Source: Forficula auricularia
Taxonomy: Eukaryota > Arthropoda > Insecta > Dermaptera > Forficulidae
Length of the DNA stretch: 64,000 nt
Assembly: GCA_024734495.1 (NCBI GenBank)
Contig: JALMQS010000128.1
Span: 26,765,830-26,829,829 of the forward strand
Reading direction: 5' to 3'
Shown: positions 11,369 to 22,715 of the stretch, one piece after another
Position numbering within the stretch: the first letter of the stretch is position 1
Layout: each line of letters opens with the position of its first letter
Position numbers and translations under genes: made by a program
The notes under the pieces: model-generated
Told to the model about the DNA's origin: nothing
What the model saw: the letters and a program-made list of their open reading frames with translations, nothing else
The model's database searches: none

Positions 11369-11778
11369 GGTATTTCTTTCGGGACAATCCACACAAAAAG
11401 TTTTATCCTCGTAACCACTCTATACATATGAACGGTGCTAAAATTTTAGGTTATGTTTTTTTTTAATGTGACTATACTTCTCACACTACTATATCCTCTT
11501 TATGAATCGATCGTTTCCAAGCCATTGCCTTATATCCCCTCCAGTAAAAATAATCGCCCAAATATGTTTTTTTTATTTTTATTTTTTTATCAAAACTACC
11601 AGGTAAATAATTTCAATTTTTTTTACCATATGTAAAAAATGTCATTTTTAATTGCAATTATTTCATGTTTGGTGTGATAATGATAAATCGTCTTAAAATT
11701 TTAACATTGTTTATTATGCTTTTAATGACTTATATTCTAAGTTTCGAAGACTTCTTGAACTTTTGTGAAAGAACTACC
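11369..11778. mobile_element. Complete TTAA-flanked MITE, family A (410 bp)
   Basis: GGTATTTCTTTCGGGAC at the left and GTGAAAGAACTACC at the right, each directly next to TTAA (11365-11368, 11779-11782). This is the uninterrupted counterpart of the split copy at 3889-6033 and shows exactly where the composite element entered that copy. Short open frames inside are chance. Confidence 0.75.
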
Positions 11779-11999
11779 TTAATGTGTTGTCAAAGCCGAA
11801 AACATAACTTCGAATATATAGAGAGTGTTTCTTTTATTATTATTAAATAACCAGTTGCGAAGCCCGCCTTTGGCGGGCATCTTATTGGCTCTCTGGCCTC
11901 CGTATTGGGCTTTAAAATAATAATTTGAATTTCCTTATTTTAATTATTATACAAATTTTCGAAGATATATTCTCAAGAAATAGCTCTCATTTTTACTTT

Positions 12000-12420
12000 A
12001 TCCAATGCGAAGCATGGGGAAAGTATTGTAATCGGTCTCGCGGCAAGCCCGACTTTAAAGAGTCCTTAGTTAAAGACTACGGAACCGATGGTCTCAATTA
12101 AAGTTACAAATTGTAGTATTCATTTAGGTTGAATTTTAACACGTGATAGTTTTGCCAAAAATTACAAGGGGTCTCGTCCAGAGGCCAAAAAGTGCTATTT
12201 TTTCACAAAGTGCGTGTGGATGGATGGATGATGATGTATGTATGTTCCATTTTTTCGTCAACGATTTTTTCCACACCATTGAAATGAAATTGAAAACCTA
12301 CCATTACTTTATGAAATTTAAGGGCTGATTAGTTTTTGGTACATATTGACCCACAAACTTTAGCATTTAGTAAAAATTTAGTACTTTTACTAAAGATAAC
12401 ATCTTTTTTTAAAGGTGGAC
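12000..12420 (+). repeat. ACTTTATCCAATGCGAAGC family element, partial
   Basis: It begins TTTACTTTATCCAATGCGAAG with a small stem near its end, then GTATTGTAATCGG. A closely related inverse copy lies at about 57900-58352 (same order of blocks: CGCGGCAAGC, TTTGCCAAAAATTAC, GGCCAAAAAGTG, TTGAAAACCTACCATTA). It shares the start TTTTACTTTA, the GTATTGTAATCG block and an AGCTGATTAG-like block with the family at 24.2 kb. Confidence 0.6.
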
Positions 12421-12617
12421 AACAACTTATTTTGGAAAAAAAATTCAATTAATTAAAAAACGAAATGAAAGAGCTTCTCATATACGACCGGAAATAAAGA
12501 TTCAAACTTATGGGAAAATCAATCAAACATTAAGAACAAACACCCAAAGGTTGATGTTTATCAAAATAAAATGTTGTGCCAATATACAGTTCAAATTATA
12601 CCTTTATTCATAAGCGG

Positions 12618-13830
12618 TATATCATCATCATTGAGTATACAGTCCTAAGACTGGTTTGATGCAACAATCCGTCTCCACTCGACTCTGTCCCCCGCCAGCT
12701 GTTTAACCTCTCTAAATGTCTGGCATCCCATATCCCCAATTATTTGGTTGAAATATTCTAATCTGGTTCTTCCCCTTCCCCTTTTCTTTCCCACCTCCCC
12801 CTCCAAGATATCCCTAAGCAGTCCCCCATGTCTCAGTGTGTGCCCCATCATCTGACCTCTTCTCTTCTTCAGACTCTTCCACAAGGTTCTTCTTTCTCCG
12901 ATTCTTCCAAGAACTTCTTCATTTGTAATTTTATCCATCCATTTGATATTCATCATTCTTCTGTAGCACCACATTTCGAAAGCCTCTAATCTCTTTCTCT
13001 CCTCTTCTCTAATTGTCCAGGTTTCACACCCGTACATGGCTATGCTCCATACATATGTCTTCAATAGCAACTTCCTGTTTGCTAAGCTGATTGAGGAGGA
13101 GCATAGTAGTTTTTGTTTTGTATTAAACCCCATTTTTGCTTGGGCAATTCTTGATTTAATTTCGTTTTTGCTCCTCCCATCCCATGTTATTTTACTTCCT
13201 AGGTAGCGGAATTCCTTAACTCCTTCTAGGTTTTCTTGGTTAATTTTGATGCATTCCTGTCTCGTTTGTTCTTTTTTTGTACATACTAGGACCTTGGTTT
13301 TATTCTTGTTTATTTTCATTTTGATTTCTTCTATTAGGATTTGGTTAATTCCATTCAAGGCGTCCTCTAATTCTTTTTTATTGCTTCCTAGAAGGGCAAT
13401 GTCATCGGCAAATCTTAACATAGCGATCTTTTGACCTTGGATTTCTATACCTGTATCAATTTTGTCTTTGAATTCTTTAATCGCTTCTTCTATGTATAAG
13501 TTGAAAATCATGGGTGACAGCACACATCCTTGTCTTACACCTTTTTTTATTTTGGCTTCTCTGTGTTCATCACCAATATTTATAATTGCCGTCTGGTTTT
13601 GATATAGATTGTAGATTAGTCTTCTCTCTCTGAATTTTATTCCCGCCTGTTTTAATATTTTAAACATAATTTCCCAATTGACATTATCGAATGCTTTTTC
13701 TAGGTCTATGAATCCGATGTAGACAGATTCTTCCCTGATAAAAGCCCTTTCTATTATTAGTCTAAGAGAGAGAATTGCTTCTCGGGTGCCTCTGTTTCTT
13801 CTAAAGCGGTATAACAATTTATTTTCTCAT
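12618..13830 (-). mobile_element. 5'-truncated RTE-type LINE with 3' (ATG)n-like tail
   Basis: A non-LTR retrotransposon fragment on the minus strand. It contains most of the reverse-transcriptase frame and the 3' end, which closes with ACTGTATACTCAATGATG repeated trinucleotides, a common ending of arthropod RTE elements. The endonuclease domain and the start of the RT are missing, as expected from 5' truncation. The upstream break is near 13830, where similarity stops at LYRFRRNRGTREAI. Confidence 0.85.
12645..13817 (-). CDS. Reverse transcriptase of an RTE-type LINE (5'-truncated, frame intact)
   Basis: A 390-residue open frame covering the fingers/palm of a non-LTR reverse transcriptase and its C-terminal region. 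Motifs in order: GFIDLEKAFDNV (first catalytic Asp, near residue 38), GVRQGCVLSPMIFNLY (residues about 93-108), the catalytic box RFADDIALL (near 135-143), and KTKVLVCTK with EFRYLGSKI. The tail has YGCETWTI, RLEAFEMWCYRRMMNIKWMD and GKKRGRGRTR, typical of RTE-clade proteins. The protein would copy element RNA at a nicked target, but the endonuclease is missing. No stop interrupts the 1.17 kb, so the insertion is fairly young. The first Met is only the first in an already truncated frame. Confidence 0.9.
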   Translation of the reverse strand: MLYRFRRNRGTREAILSLRLIIERAFIREESVYIGFIDLEKAFDNVNWEIMFKILKQAGIKFRERRLIYNLYQNQTAIINIGDEHREAKIKKGVRQGCVLSPMIFNLYIEEAIKEFKDKIDTGIEIQGQKIAMLRFADDIALLGSNKKELEDALNGINQILIEEIKMKINKNKTKVLVCTKKEQTRQECIKINQENLEGVKEFRYLGSKITWDGRSKNEIKSRIAQAKMGFNTKQKLLCSSSISLANRKLLLKTYVWSIAMYGCETWTIREEERKRLEAFEMWCYRRMMNIKWMDKITNEEVLGRIGERRTLWKSLKKRRGQMMGHTLRHGGLLRDILEGEVGKKRGRGRTRLEYFNQIIGDMGCQTFREVKQLAGDRVEWRRIVASNQS

Positions 13831-14964
13831 TTTTAATTTTGATGTTCTAAAACTCATTTCTTTGCGATGGATAAAAAATGACACCAGACCAAACTTTCTC
13901 CTTAATAAACAATTAAACTTAGGAATCAAAATCTTAACAGTCAGAAAAAAAAGGTTTAAAAATGATTTTTTTTGGAATTTTTTCACATGATTAAAAAAAA
14001 ATCAAAATAAATAAATAAATGAAAATTTATGAGTAAATTCAATAGTCCGGCAGGTCTATCGATCTCTACTCGTTGGTAGTACCAAGTAGTAGTTTTCAAA
14101 TAAAGCTATAAGTGGTATTTATTCCACTCCTCGTTATTTTTCCCTTTACATTTTAAATGAATTAATTCTGTTATTCATTAATTCCTAGAATTGTTTGTAA
14201 ACAAATCGTAAACAGCTACCCTCCCTCTCTCAAGGACGAGCTCTTTAGGTCACCAGACCAATAAATGATTTATTGTTTTTTTATTTTCCAGTTTAAAAGG
14301 ACAGAAGAATTTTTATAAAAGCACTAAATCGATAAAAATATTTAAAAAACAAAACTATATAAATAAATTTCCTTATTCACAATGAACGAATGAAATGGAT
14401 CAAGTCAAAGGTAATATTTTAAAATTTCGATTAATAATTCGAAAAGTATTTGAAATATCGGGACATGGTTTTCACAGTTGAAATCGACATTGAATGGTCC
14501 GATCAATTCCTGTCACGATTGTAATTCCTCTCTAAATCATTTCCGGATCGAATTTTGTTAGATGAATTACAGAATCACCCATATATATCATTCAAAATTT
14601 ATTTAATTAAGAACTTGTCTTATAATCTTATAAATTATAAAATCTTCTAGGCGAGATTTGTTCACGCGACATGACTTTTATTTAACCCACTTTAATAAAA
14701 AAATATAATATATTTAAATATTATTTAATCTTAATAATTAACTGAAAAAAAAAGTGAAATTTTTTTTAAGACTTATCACACTCTCCTAAATTTTGTAGAT
14801 AGTGGTAGTCGATTTTGTAAGTATAATAATTTAGTACCTGGAGCCACCGAACAATGCACGGTAACCAAATTAAAAAAAAATACAAATATATATAGTACAC
14901 GCCTCCTGCCCCCCCCCCCCCCCCCGAAACCAATTTCAAATTTATTGAATAATAATAAGAAGAA
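13831..14964. other. AT-rich intron sequence with a poly-C run
   Basis: No element with clear ends. A block at about 14838-14868 (GTACCTGGAGCCACCG) is inversely repeated at 26480-26516 (CGGTGGCTCCAGGTAC), so both belong to one unnamed repeat. A run of about 17 C lies at 14909-14925. Confidence 0.4.
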
Positions 14965-15118
14965 GCGCGACCTAAAATCGTGTACACCTACTTACACATT
15001 CACTTTCATTTCCAAGTAGAAGACAATAGATGACAATAGATTATCTAATGAATTCCAAAGTAATTCCAAATAATTCCAAAGACGGTGTACACCTAGTTCC
15101 AATCGCGGTTCACCCCTC
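14965..15118. repeat. Relative of the GTGAACCGCGA MITE
   Basis: Its right end, CGCGGTTCACCCCTC, and the internal GTGTACACCTA blocks match the small hAT-like element at 33374-33471. The left terminus is altered and I could not define target duplications. Confidence 0.5.
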
Positions 15119-16036
15119 AGTGGTAGTGGAGTTGAATCGTCGGCATCACAGGCACTTATAGGGAGTAGACACTTCTAATAATAAATTTAAATCTAATGAA
15201 TAACTATTTAAATTTATTTTTTAAACATATATAGTTTGTTTTGTAACCAAAATAAATTTGGCGGTTTTGTTCCGAGAGCCTAGTGTCTTAAAAGAGAATT
15301 AGAGTCGAAAGGAAATGACTAATGAAGACGTGGAGCTAGAAAAATCAGCAGATGTGGCGAGATGGCCAAGTTGAAAAGATGGTGAAGTGAAGTCTGGATA
15401 TGCTCTGTTTCGTTTTAGTTTATCGCTTACCGTTTACTGTAACTATTATTATTTATCGATTATCGTTCCGTGTGATTAAGTGTCGTTGTTGTTGAGAAGT
15501 AATCAACAATAATTTTTATATATCTTACATTTTAAATATCAATAAATATTTAAGTTTATTTATTTAGAGAAATGGCTCTTTGCAGAGTACAAAATATTGT
15601 TTTAGTAATATCATTATTTGTTGTTTAACTTTAAAATATATAACTTCATTTAATTAATAAAATTCAAGCTTGTTTAACCACATTGTTATATATATATACA
15701 CAAGACCGGATTCAATAATTATACAATATTTTAAACAACAAACATTTTATTTATTTATTTGTGCCCTCTAGAGCAAAGTGATAACTGATGAATTTTTCCA
15801 GCCAGCACAGTTTGCTTTTAAGCCTTTCCCATGCCAACCAACGTATGAAAATTTCCAAAAAAACTATGAAAAAGAATAAAATATATTTTCTGCATTTTTG
15901 AGCCGGAAGCTTCTGAGGCTTGAGATCCTAAAATTTAATGATTTTTTAGTAATGGAAATAAATATAAACATTTTGCTACCAGAATAAACGTTCCACGTTA
16001 ATATGGCTATCGGAATCAGACAGACAGACCGACATG
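15119..16036. other. Unassigned intron sequence
   Basis: A stretch at 15260-15500 is slightly richer in GC and looks like neither simple sequence nor any family repeated in this window. I see no open frame or splice sites that would make it an exon. Short microsatellites (TA, ATTT) are present. Confidence 0.35.
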
Positions 16037-16037
16037 A

Positions 16038-16135
16038 AAAATCATTTTTTTTTTTTTTTTTTGGCTTTTCGACCTTTTTAGCCATAAATTTAAGTTACTA
16101 TTTATATATTTTTAAAATGTGTCTCTACCCCGAAG
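16038..16135 (-). repeat. 5'-truncated copy of the tRNA-derived SINE of 27.5/47.1 kb
   Basis: On the minus strand it reads from the CCGGGGTAGAGACA-like block to GGCTAAAAAGGTCG and ends in an A-rich tail (T run at 16042-16060). Only the 3' half of the SINE is present. Confidence 0.6.
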
Positions 16136-16482
16136 TCAGAATCATGATTGAAAATGATTTTTCTCTGTTACTGGCATTTTTAAACATTATACATATATAT
16201 AAGCAGAAAGAAAATAAGCCAAGAAGACAAGCTTTTATTATTTTTCTAAATTTCGTTTTTTGAAAGAAATCTGGAATAGTAAAATAAAAAATTGGTTGAA
16301 CAAAGAAAACTTTTATACTACTGAGTACGCTATTTGCAGTAATCGGATATTTATGAAATTTTTTAACTTCATATTAAAGTTTTATAAAATGCTGAAGATT
16401 TTCATTTAATTATTACTTAAGAAATCATTTTTTTTCTACTAAGTTCGAAATACCAGTAATACTATTCATTACATGTCAGAAG

Positions 16483-16786
16483 CAGGCGCGGATCCAGACC
16501 TCTGATTTGGGGGGGGGGGGGGGGGGGCGGTCGCCGGTATATAAGATCTACTTTTGATCTCGGAAGTGTTTCGCGATCGAATTATCCAAGCGGGAGGGGG
16601 GGGGGCCAGAGACGCCGCCCTTCCCCCACATAGAACTTTATTTTTTTCAATTTTAAAATTTTATTTTATTAAAAAAAAATTAAATTAAATAAACATATAA
16701 AAAATGTTGATCTCCAATGCTTTGGGGGGGGCCCCCCGGCCGTCGCCCCCATCGCCCCCATCGCCCCCCCCCTGGATCCGCGCATG
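16483..16786. mobile_element. hAT-type MITE with CAGGCGCGGATCCAG ends
   Basis: Terminal inverted repeats CAGGCGCGGATCCAG / CTGGATCCGCGCATG, flanked by 8-bp duplications GTCAGAAG and GTGAGAAG (7 of 8 identical), typical of hAT. The interior is AT-rich with long G and C runs at both flanks (16511-16530, 16724-16770). No coding region. Confidence 0.75.
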
Positions 16787-17172
16787 GTGAGAAGGATGGT
16801 ATATTAAACCCAAGTGCCAAAAATGCAATCCGGTCAATGGCAATCACGTTTTGGCATTTGGTTTTCATTCTTGTGGAGGTGATTACAAATCAGAATTGAA
16901 ATTGAAAGATATTTATGACATTTAGGTCAGTTCGGATTTAATATAAGATAATTTCACATGATTTCATATGAAACTTTAAGTTGACAATTTAATAATTAGC
17001 TCATGATATTGATTTATTCGATGAAGAATTTAATATAATTGATCATTAGTTTCTTACATTTGATTCACTCGCAAATCGAATGAAGGTGATTTTCGTCAGA
17101 TATTAAGTAAAAATAATATCTGGATTTGGTATATATTTCTGTGTAAGAAATAATGAATTTTTAAATATTTTT

Positions 17173-17844
17173 CTAATTAATATATTAAATAATGGTTAAT
17201 ATATCAAAGAGAGTTGTTTTTGACCTGGTTTTTAAACAAGATATATATATATACGCTAGGCTTCTGCTGGTTGAGGCTATTGGAGTCAGCTAAATCTTAA
17301 GCCTAGACCAAGAGAAATGAAAAAGATATGATCCATCTAGGTGTGATCCAGCATCATATCGCGATTAGCCCGTATGATGCTTTTTACCATACACGGATAT
17401 AGATCACCTAGTGAATTTGTAATCTGAGATGTTATATACTTCAATCCCTCAGTCCAGCACGCTCAGCCTGTAAGGTGTTGCTATCGCGAGTGAATCAAAT
17501 GTAAGAAATTCATGATTAATTGATAGCAACACCTTACATGTGTGTTAATAGACTGAGCGCGCTGGACTGGGGGAGTGAAGTATATAACATCTTAGATTAC
17601 AAATTCACTAGGTGATCTATATCCGTGTTTGGTAAAAGGCCTCATGCGGGCTAATCGCAATATGATGCTGGATCACACCTAGATGGATCATATCTTTTTC
17701 ATTTCTCTTGGTTCAGATTTAAGATTTAGCTGACTCCAATAGCCTCAACCAGCAGTAGTCGAGCGATATATATATCTTGTTAAAAAACGCGGTCAAAAAA
17801 CAACTCTCTTTGATATATTAACTATTATTTAATATATTAATTAG
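17173..17844. repeat. 670-bp foldback element with about 310-bp arms
   Basis: The left arm begins CTAATTAATATATTAAATAA and the right arm ends with its reverse complement. Inside, both arms hold TATGATCCATCTAGGTGTGA, CATGATGC or GCATCATA-like blocks and CACTAGGTGATC. The loop (about 17485-17520) holds a copy of TGAATCAAATGTAAGAAAT, which also occurs inverted just outside the left arm (17052). Partial copies are at 2290-2500 and 52320-52640. Confidence 0.8.
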
Positions 17845-17974
17845 TAAACTATTTATTTAATATAATTGATTGAGCACTGTATTGTTGTTATAGGAAAGAA
17901 GAACTGGATTTGATGAAAATAAGTTAATATTTTCTAATGAATATTTATTTTTAGGTCTTTTTTGGCGATACGGT

Positions 17975-18880
17975 CAGGGGCGGATTTAAGAGACCCAGGG
18001 CCCCTAGGCACTTGACATTTGCCCCTCCCCCCACCATCTCGAAGCTATTTTGGAAATTTAGCAAATTAAATGCACTAGTAGAGAACATTTTTTTTTTTTA
18101 TTCAAGAACATTGTATTTGTAGGGGCATCTAGCCTTTTTAATGTGCAATATTAGGCCAATTTAATTACAAAGAAAATAAATAATATGATAGAAACAGATC
18201 AAGTAAGAGGAAAAAAAATTTAAAAAGGGAAACAACAATTATATGGAACAAAAACAATAAATATACTGAATATAGAGAAAAGAATAAAACTAAAAAATGA
18301 CAATATATATATATAGACAAAAGAAGAGAGGAAAAAAGAAATTTTTAATCGACTTTAATGAGTTTAATAAACATCAGAATAATACAGTCTCTGTTACTAT
18401 ATAGTTACGTTATTCTATAAAATTTGTACAATATTAAGGAGAACTTTCTTCATAGTCAATTGACTGCATTATTTCTGACTCTATGTAGATTACAGAGAGT
18501 GAATTGAGCCTGTTCTCTCCTATGTTAGATCTTAAGTAATTCTTTACTCTCTTTAGCGCTGAAAACGACCGTTCTGCTGAGCCGTTTGACGCTGGTGTAC
18601 ACAACAGCATTCGGAACGAAATTCCTACGTTTGGATAAATGTGCTTATGTAAATGGGGCAGCAATCCAACGTAAAAACTCTTAGTAATTTTAATGAGAAT
18701 GTTAAGCGATATTTGTTTAGCCAGAGATTGTGATTGCATATTTGTATGATATTTGTAATGACTGTTGTAGATCCCTTGTGATCTTGTTAGGTTGAAAAAA
18801 AAGACTCCGCAACCGGGGCCTCCAGGCTGGCTGGGGCCCTAGGCCCGGCCCTTGTGGGCCTAGGCGGAAATCAAGCACTG
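17975..18880 (-). mobile_element. Internally deleted hAT element, perfect 8-bp target duplication
   Basis: 906 bp flanked by GATACGGT on both sides (17967-17974 and 18881-18888). Ends are CAGGGGCGGATTTAAG and, reversed, CAGTGCTTGATTTCCG, with GC-rich subterminal stretches. It retains only the last part of a hAT transposase on the minus strand. The intact target duplication shows this insertion is well preserved. Confidence 0.9.
18434..18739 (-). pseudogene. hAT transposase C-terminal dimerisation domain (ZMYM1-like)
   Basis: A 101-residue open segment. It contains the hATC signature: RMLLCTPASNGSAERSFSAL, KRVKNYLRSNIGENRLNSL and a closing VIYIESEIM. In hAT transposases this region mediates dimerisation and completes the fold of the catalytic domain. 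The rest of the protein (BED-type finger and RNase-H-like core) is absent, so this is a relic inside a deleted element. The arrangement is closest to ZMYM1-like hAT proteins, judged from motif wording only. Confidence 0.85.
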
Positions 18881-18888
18881 GATACGGT

Positions 18889-19388
18889 AGTGCGATCGAT
18901 TTTGAAATCCCTATACGAGTATATCTAAATGTAAGCTTGAATTCGGTCGAAGAAACAAATCAAAGCTTTTTATCCTAAAGGGACACTTTCATTACAGACT
19001 TTAAATATCTTTGTAGAGTTGAAATTTCCCTTTAGGGAGGATTATTTCAATTCAGTGAATATGAGCAGAATAATATACGCCTGAATGAATCGGACAATCT
19101 CTAGTTGTGTGACTTTTTGTCTATAATCCGTATTACGGAGTGACTTATTGAAAAGCGAATCGTTTTCCTCTTTTCATTTCAATACAAAACAATTATTCTG
19201 AAATAATGCTAATCATTTTAATATTTTTTAACCCTTCTATTTTATTTTATTTAAATGAATAAATCGGCGATTTGCTTGAGCTGTTTTTATCTTAATCAAA
19301 AATATTAATACAAGAAACCCTCATACAATCACATGTAGAAATATCGCGTTATCTGAGTTTTATATGCGTAATATGTATGTATATTGTA
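18889..19388. other. Unassigned AT-rich intron sequence
   Basis: I see no repeat ends, open frame or motif here. Confidence 0.35.
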
Positions 19389-19394
19389 TAGGTA

Positions 19395-20001
19395 TTAAGG
19401 TGGGAATTATTATGCTCCCAGAGGCTCATATGGTTCGAAATGAATATAAAAAATATCCCCTCAAGTTTCAAGTCTCTATCTCAATTTTAACCAAGTGCTA
19501 CACAGCGATTAAGTTTCCCATCTAAATAAGATGGGGTTTTTGGCATTGAACGATAATTTTTTTTATTGTTTTAAAAATTTGAAACTCTGTAAACTTTATC
19601 CTTATAATAGTAGCTATCGCTAAGAATTTTTATAGTATTTTAGCTATTATAATTTTGGAGTCAATAACTGACTAACGCTAAGATATAACAGTATTTTATC
19701 TAGACATAACTGCAAAATTATAATAGCTAAAAATCTGAGGAAAATCTGAAGGATAGATAGTACTATGAGAATAGATTATACCGAGTTTCATTTTTTTACT
19801 TTGGCTTGAATAAAAAATTGATCGTACAATGCCCAAAACTCCATGTTATTTAGATGGGAAACTTGCATCGGTGTTCAGCAAAAGTTAAAATTGAGATAGA
19901 GAGTTGAAACTTGGGGGGATATTTTTATTTATTTATTTAGAACCATATGAGTGTTTGGGAGCATAAAAATTCGAAAATACCAAAAATAAGGGGCACCCTA
20001 A
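19395..20001. repeat. 607-bp foldback element, 6-bp target duplication
   Basis: Begins TTAAGGTGGG, ends GCACCCTAA; flanked by TAGGTA at 19389-19394 and 20002-20007. Arms of about 230 bp contain TTATGCTCCC / GGGAGCATAA, TCTCTATCTCAATTTTAAC and its complement, and TCCCATCTAAATAA. No coding region. Confidence 0.75.
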
Positions 20002-20299
20002 TAGGTACCATATATTTTATTTTGAAAAATATATTAAATGGAAGAATACTAACAACGTGAAGATGTTATGACAGTGTTATATTGAAATTTTGTTTATTTA
20101 TTTATTTATTTTTGAATGCAATTTATTTAAAATATTTGATATTAGACATTAAAATAATTTAAAATACGTTCCTGAATTCTAGATAATGGGATTATCTTCT
20201 TCTGTTTTTATCCCATTTGATAACCATAACCTTTTTTTGATCGATATTCCTTGAACATGTCTAAACTTCATTTTCGTATACATGGGTTAGTCTTCACTT

Positions 20300-20860
20300 A
20301 TATTTTTACATTTTTACTTTACCCAATGAAGACATGGAGGAATCGGCTTAAAATAAAAAATAACGATCGATTCTTATCTATTACTTTGAGTTGTTTATCA
20401 TAAAAGAATTTAGTCTTAAACACAGTCAAAAACACTTTTTGTGAAACCTAACCTAGAAAATTCTCCTCATAAGTTACTTATAATGTTTCCCCTAGAACCG
20501 ACACCTAAATCCTTAAAAATTATTTTTGATTTTAAGTCGATTCTTCCACGTTTCAGTAGAGGTTGCCATTAATTGTCAAAACATCCAAAATGGAATGCAA
20601 TAAGGTTATTTCTCTAGTAATAGATAAGAATCGATCATTATTTTTAATTTTAAGCCGATTCCTCCATGTCTTCTTCTAATAACCGAAACGTCAAAAATCC
20701 AATGTAGAATTGTTTACCTCAAGTATTAAATGAGAATCGATCATTGCAAATTGTAAGTGATATCTGATTAATAATAAAAGAATGAACATATTAATTATTT
20801 AAATGAATTTGGATAAAGTTTAGCAACGATCCGTTGCAGTTTATTTTTTTTAAATTTTTA
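20300..20860 (-). repeat. Partial copy of the 119-bp-repeat family
   Basis: Contains two and a half diverged 119-bp units (TCGATTCTTCCACGTTTCAG, TCCTCCATGTCTTC, CCGAAACGTCAAAAATCCAA) and the shared end AGCAACGATCCGTTGCAGTT. It is related to 56470-57640 and 61955-62490. Confidence 0.65.
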
Positions 20861-21529
20861 TAATCATTACCTATTCATTAAATTAAAGTAAAAAAAATAT
20901 TCATTTATTACTAGATGCTTCTTTAGCTATCCATAATAATAATAATAATAAATTTAGTATCTTAATATGCCGCACTGTTTGTTTCCATTAAAATCACAAA
21001 CATGTTCTATTTTCTTAGGACTTTCTACTTGCCTCTGATACAACGAATTCCCATCAGCTAATCCTTTATATTCCATGTTTTTTTCTCTTTACTTTGTAAA
21101 ATGTATTTGATGGATGGTTGTCATCAAATTTTGGTAATACGATCTAGCGCGTCATAAGTAATGCATGTCAGCTAAAGAAAATCTACACTAAGCATAATTA
21201 TATAAAAAATCTAATTTAAGAAGAAATCCGTAAATTTTTGTCTTATAAAAATTTGATAACTAGATATATAATATTTTTAATTAAATTTTCTTAAAAAAAA
21301 ATACTAATAATAATAATAATTCATTTTTACTTCGCGAACAAAAGAAAAATGTATTTCTCCTAATTTTGAAGAACAAAGATGTCAAAAGTGAACCTGTATT
21401 TAGAGGCTTCCAAACTTTAACTATTACAGTACTTTCTTTTGACTGTTTTAAAGAATTCCAAAATACTAATCAACAAAATTTTGTTTTTGTAACTCTCTAT
21501 ATATTATTTATATCCCAGTAAATGGGGGG
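20861..21529. other. Unassigned AT-rich intron sequence
   Basis: Contains ATA/ATT trinucleotide runs near 20938 and 21305; otherwise featureless. Confidence 0.35.
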
Positions 21530-22715
21530 TTCAGCTTACATTAATTGCGGGAAAAGATTTTTTTAGGATCGTATGGTATGGTGTGCGTGTGCCAAATGTA
21601 AGTTTGCGACCTCGAAAGTATGGTTACAACTTTTGGTAGACAAAAAAAACCTCGATTTTTTCTGACTTTTTCCAGTTTTTCGCTATAACTTGAAAACAGT
21701 TCATATTTTATAAATAACCTTTCTATGGTAAATTAAAGAGGACAAAATTTCGCAACCACTCATCCTAGAAACTTGATTTTTATCTCATTCTGTAGGGAAT
21801 TTTGTGGACTTGAACGTTTACTTGGACCACTTTTTTAATAAAACTCTTAGATTTATAGATATCCTACATTTTCCGGACAGGATATGATCTGAATCCTCAA
21901 AAGCGTCATTGAAAATGCTGGATATCTATAAATCTAAGAGTTTATCAAAACAAAAAAATGGTCCAAGTAAACGTTCAAGTCCACAAAATTTCCTAGAGAA
22001 TGAGATAGTAATCAAGTTTCTAGGATGAGTGGTTTTCATTTTATGAAGGAAAAATTGCGATTTTTTGAAACAATGGATCATTTGTCATGGAAAATGCTGG
22101 ATATCTATAAATTTAATATATTTAACAAAAAAATGTTTTGAGTAAACGTTCAAGTCAACAAAATTTCCTACAGAAAGAGATAGAGATCAAGTTTGCAGCA
22201 TTATTGGTTTTCATTTTATGAAGGAAAACTGCTATTTTTTGAAAAAAATTCCAGTTTTTCAAAACTTCAACCTCATTATGGGACGGGTTACCATTATCCA
22301 ATTAAGATGAAACTTTGTTTCAATTGTAGAAAATTTAATTTAGTTTAAAAATTAATAGAGTGGTCTTTGTCGAAAACGTGCTCCTTCATGATCAATATGG
22401 GAAAAAATCGAAAAAAGTGCGAGCTTTTGGGATAGGTATTCAAAAGTGATCCTGGGGGCTGCCTACTCGACCAATTTTAATTTTTTTAAGACGTGAAATT
22501 TTATCTTCTTTAATTTACTATAGGACAGTAATTTACAAAATATTGACCGTTTTCGAGTTATAAGCAAAAAACTAGAAAAGTCGGAAAATTTCGAGGTTTT
22601 TCGGCCACCAAAAGTTGTCTCCCACTTTCGAGGTCGCAAACTTGGATTTGGCACATCACACCAAACGATCCTAAAAAAAAAAATATTTCCCCGCAATTAA
22701 TGTAATCTGAACTAC
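21530..22715. repeat. 1.2-kb foldback element with a second palindrome nested inside
   Basis: The outer arms are about 21535-21750 and 22490-22712 (ATTAATTGCGGGAAA / TTTCCCCGCAATTAAT; TTGCGACCTCGAAAGT / ACTTTCGAGGTCGCAAA). Between them an inner inverted repeat (21757-22035) carries ACCACTCATCCTAGAAAC and, opposite, GTTTCTAGGATGAGTGGT, and a third degenerate copy of the same block follows (to about 22220). The single frame at 22463-22696 runs through an arm and is not a gene. Confidence 0.75.

Noticed and set aside
15260..15560. Solo LTR or 5' UTR
   Set aside because: Slightly unusual composition, but no TG...CA borders with target duplication and no second copy in the window.
22463..22696. 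77-residue frame on the minus strand
   Set aside because: Lies in the arm of a foldback; the opposite arm does not preserve it.
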